A stretch of DNA of 20,804 nucleotides, from NCBI GenBank assembly GCA_964537955.1, contig CAZICY010000031.1, forward strand, positions 1-20,804, written 5' to 3'. The stretch comes from Mxb001 sp964537955 (GTDB taxonomy: Bacteria; Actinomycetota; Actinomycetes; S36-B12). Below the pieces are notes generated by a model. That model was not told where the DNA came from. It ran no database searches and was given only the letters and a program-made list of their open reading frames with translations. The translations under genes were made by a program, and so were the position numbers. Every line of letters begins with the position of its first letter. Position 1 is the stretch's first letter. This document shows positions 20,344-20,804 of the stretch, in pieces.

Positions 20344-20370
20344 GGCCTGGGTGGGGCCTACCCAAAGGCC
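20344..20370 (-). other. second hairpin between operator and permease start
   Basis: GGCC-TGGGT (20344-20352) can pair with ACCCA-AA-GGCC (20360-20370), leaving a 2-nt bulge and a 7-nt loop. It lies in the predicted 5' leader of the permease mRNA. It could be mRNA structure or chance; there is no T-tract. Confidence 0.25.
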
Positions 20371-20399
20371 CTATTGTCACCTATGACAGGTGACAATAG
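20371..20399. promoter_or_regulatory. perfect 12-5-12 inverted repeat, candidate operator
   Basis: Arms CTATTGTCACCT (20371-20382) and AGGTGACAATAG (20388-20399) are exact reverse complements around the 5-bp spacer ATGAC. A second, overlapping symmetry exists inside: TGTCA (20375-20379) with TGACA (20384-20388), and TGACA repeats again at 20391-20395. On the minus strand TTGTCA (20396-20391) is 17 bp from TAGGGC (20373-20368), a possible -35/-10 pair for the permease, so a protein bound here would cover the promoter. The A+T-rich arms stand out in this GC-rich sequence. The neighbouring Rrf2 protein is the natural candidate binder. Confidence 0.75.
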
Positions 20400-20400
20400 C

Positions 20401-20424
20401 ATCCCCGGGACCCCCAGGGGGGAT
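20401..20424 (-). terminator. possible weak hairpin after the Rrf2 gene
   Basis: ATCCCC (20401-20406) and GGGGAT (20419-20424) are complementary, with further C-runs and G-runs between them. It lies about 27 bp beyond the Rrf2 stop on the minus strand and just before the operator palindrome, where a terminator would separate the two genes. No T-tract follows. Confidence 0.3.
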
Positions 20425-20450
20425 TGCGCTTGGCCGTGTCGCCTGGGTGG

Positions 20451-20804
20451 TCAGTGCCAGGCGGCGGGGTCCTCAGTGAGCTTGCGGACCCGGGCGGGCA
20501 GGTGCTCGTCGACCACGTCGGCGAGGCTCACCGCCTCGAGGATCTGCCGCTCGGCGGCCCGCAGCGCCACGAGGACCTGGGGGAGCCCGGCGGCCGCTCC
20601 CGTGTAGTGCAGGTCCTCTGGCCGCGTGCCGGAGACATTCGTGAGCGGGCCATCGATGGCGCGGATGACGTCGGCGAGGGAGATGTCAGCGGCCGGGCGA
20701 GCGAGGGTCCAGCCGCCCTCGGGGCCGCGGCGGGCTCGCACGATGCCGGCCTTGCGCAGCTCGGCGAGGATCGCGCCGAGGTAGGACGTGGGGATGCCCT
20801 GGCG
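20451..20804 (-). CDS. Rrf2 family transcriptional regulator (5' end outside window)
   Basis: Partial gene: 117 C-terminal residues are in the window and the reading frame is open to the last base. The sequence IPTSYLGAILAELRKAGIVRARRGPEGGWTLARPA is the classic end of the Rrf2 winged helix (recognition helix followed by the GP.GG wing), and ISLADVIRAIDGPL begins the dimerisation helix. No cysteine occurs in the visible part, so the three-cysteine iron-sulfur site of IscR and NsrR is absent. It is therefore more like the cluster-free Rrf2 proteins, of which CymR is a known example. A start at the internal GTG (20741) would remove the DNA-binding domain and is rejected. It probably controls the downstream permease through the palindrome at 20371-20399. 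Confidence 0.9.
   Translation of the reverse strand, partial: RQGIPTSYLGAILAELRKAGIVRARRGPEGGWTLARPAADISLADVIRAIDGPLTNVSGTRPEDLHYTGAAAGLPQVLVALRAAERQILEAVSLADVVDEHLPARVRKLTEDPAAWH

Noticed and set aside
20374..20607. A 77-codon plus-strand frame starting inside the palindrome, with a plus-strand -35/-10-like pair (TTGTCA, 17 bp, TAGCAT).
   Set aside because: It is antisense to the Rrf2 gene with no recognisable domain. The promoter-like match on this strand is a by-product of the palindrome's symmetry.
1..20804. Possible CRISPR array, tRNA, rRNA, IS element, attachment site or toxin-antitoxin pair.
   Set aside because: I looked for regularly spaced repeats, cloverleaf-like ends, transposase motifs and terminal inverted repeats and found none; the only tandem repeat is the 15-bp one in ftsK.

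Overview
The window is a stretch of ordinary, densely packed chromosome from a high-GC actinobacterium (roughly 70% G+C by eye). GTG starts are common, ATGA/GTGA overlaps are frequent, and the gene order M16 peptidase / dapB / thyX / dapA / rnj / ftsK / rimO / pgsA / cinA / clgR is a known actinobacterial core block. The order and several small details (short cinA, short HTH gene after ftsK) suggest Micrococcales or a relative; I cannot name the genus. I see no IS element, prophage, CRISPR array, tRNA or rRNA, and no gene-free stretch over 300 bases. The largest gaps are 20326-20450 and 15496-15608.

Layout. 12-1259 is an M16 zinc peptidase, converging on a secreted alpha/beta hydrolase (1269-2819, minus). 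dapB (2892-3635) diverges from the hydrolase and is translationally coupled to a small membrane protein with a helical, TPR-like tail (3632-4078). On the minus strand, glpD, azlC, azlD and a PH-like membrane protein form one overlapping operon (7146 down to 4072). glpD diverges from an alkylglycerone-phosphate-synthase-like flavoprotein (7187-8809). A GNAT acetyltransferase (8806-9375, minus) diverges from thyX (9437-10162), which is followed by dapA-rnj and ftsK, a very short RodZ-like HTH protein, the rimO-pgsA-cinA operon and clgR. On the minus strand clgR meets nei (18645-19424), which is downstream of a TauE/SafE-type permease (19417-20325). An Rrf2 regulator gene runs off the right edge.

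How the genes fit together. dapA and dapB give consecutive steps of lysine/diaminopimelate synthesis. thyX supplies dTMP, RNase J processes RNA, FtsK moves chromosomes at division, RimO modifies ribosomal protein S12, PgsA starts phosphatidylglycerol synthesis, CinA recycles NMN, ClgR is expected to control Clp proteolysis, and Nei repairs oxidised bases. GlpD and the AGPS-like enzyme both act around glycerol-3-phosphate/DHAP and share a 40-bp divergent promoter region.

The clearest non-coding signals are two. First, at least six genes have a TAnnnT -10 hexamer exactly 6 nt before the start codon, and four more have a one-mismatch version, indicating widespread leaderless transcription; this also settles several start codons. 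Second, a perfect 12-5-12 inverted repeat (20371-20399) lies upstream of the permease, next to the Rrf2 gene, and is a strong operator candidate. I found no convincing wholly new system.
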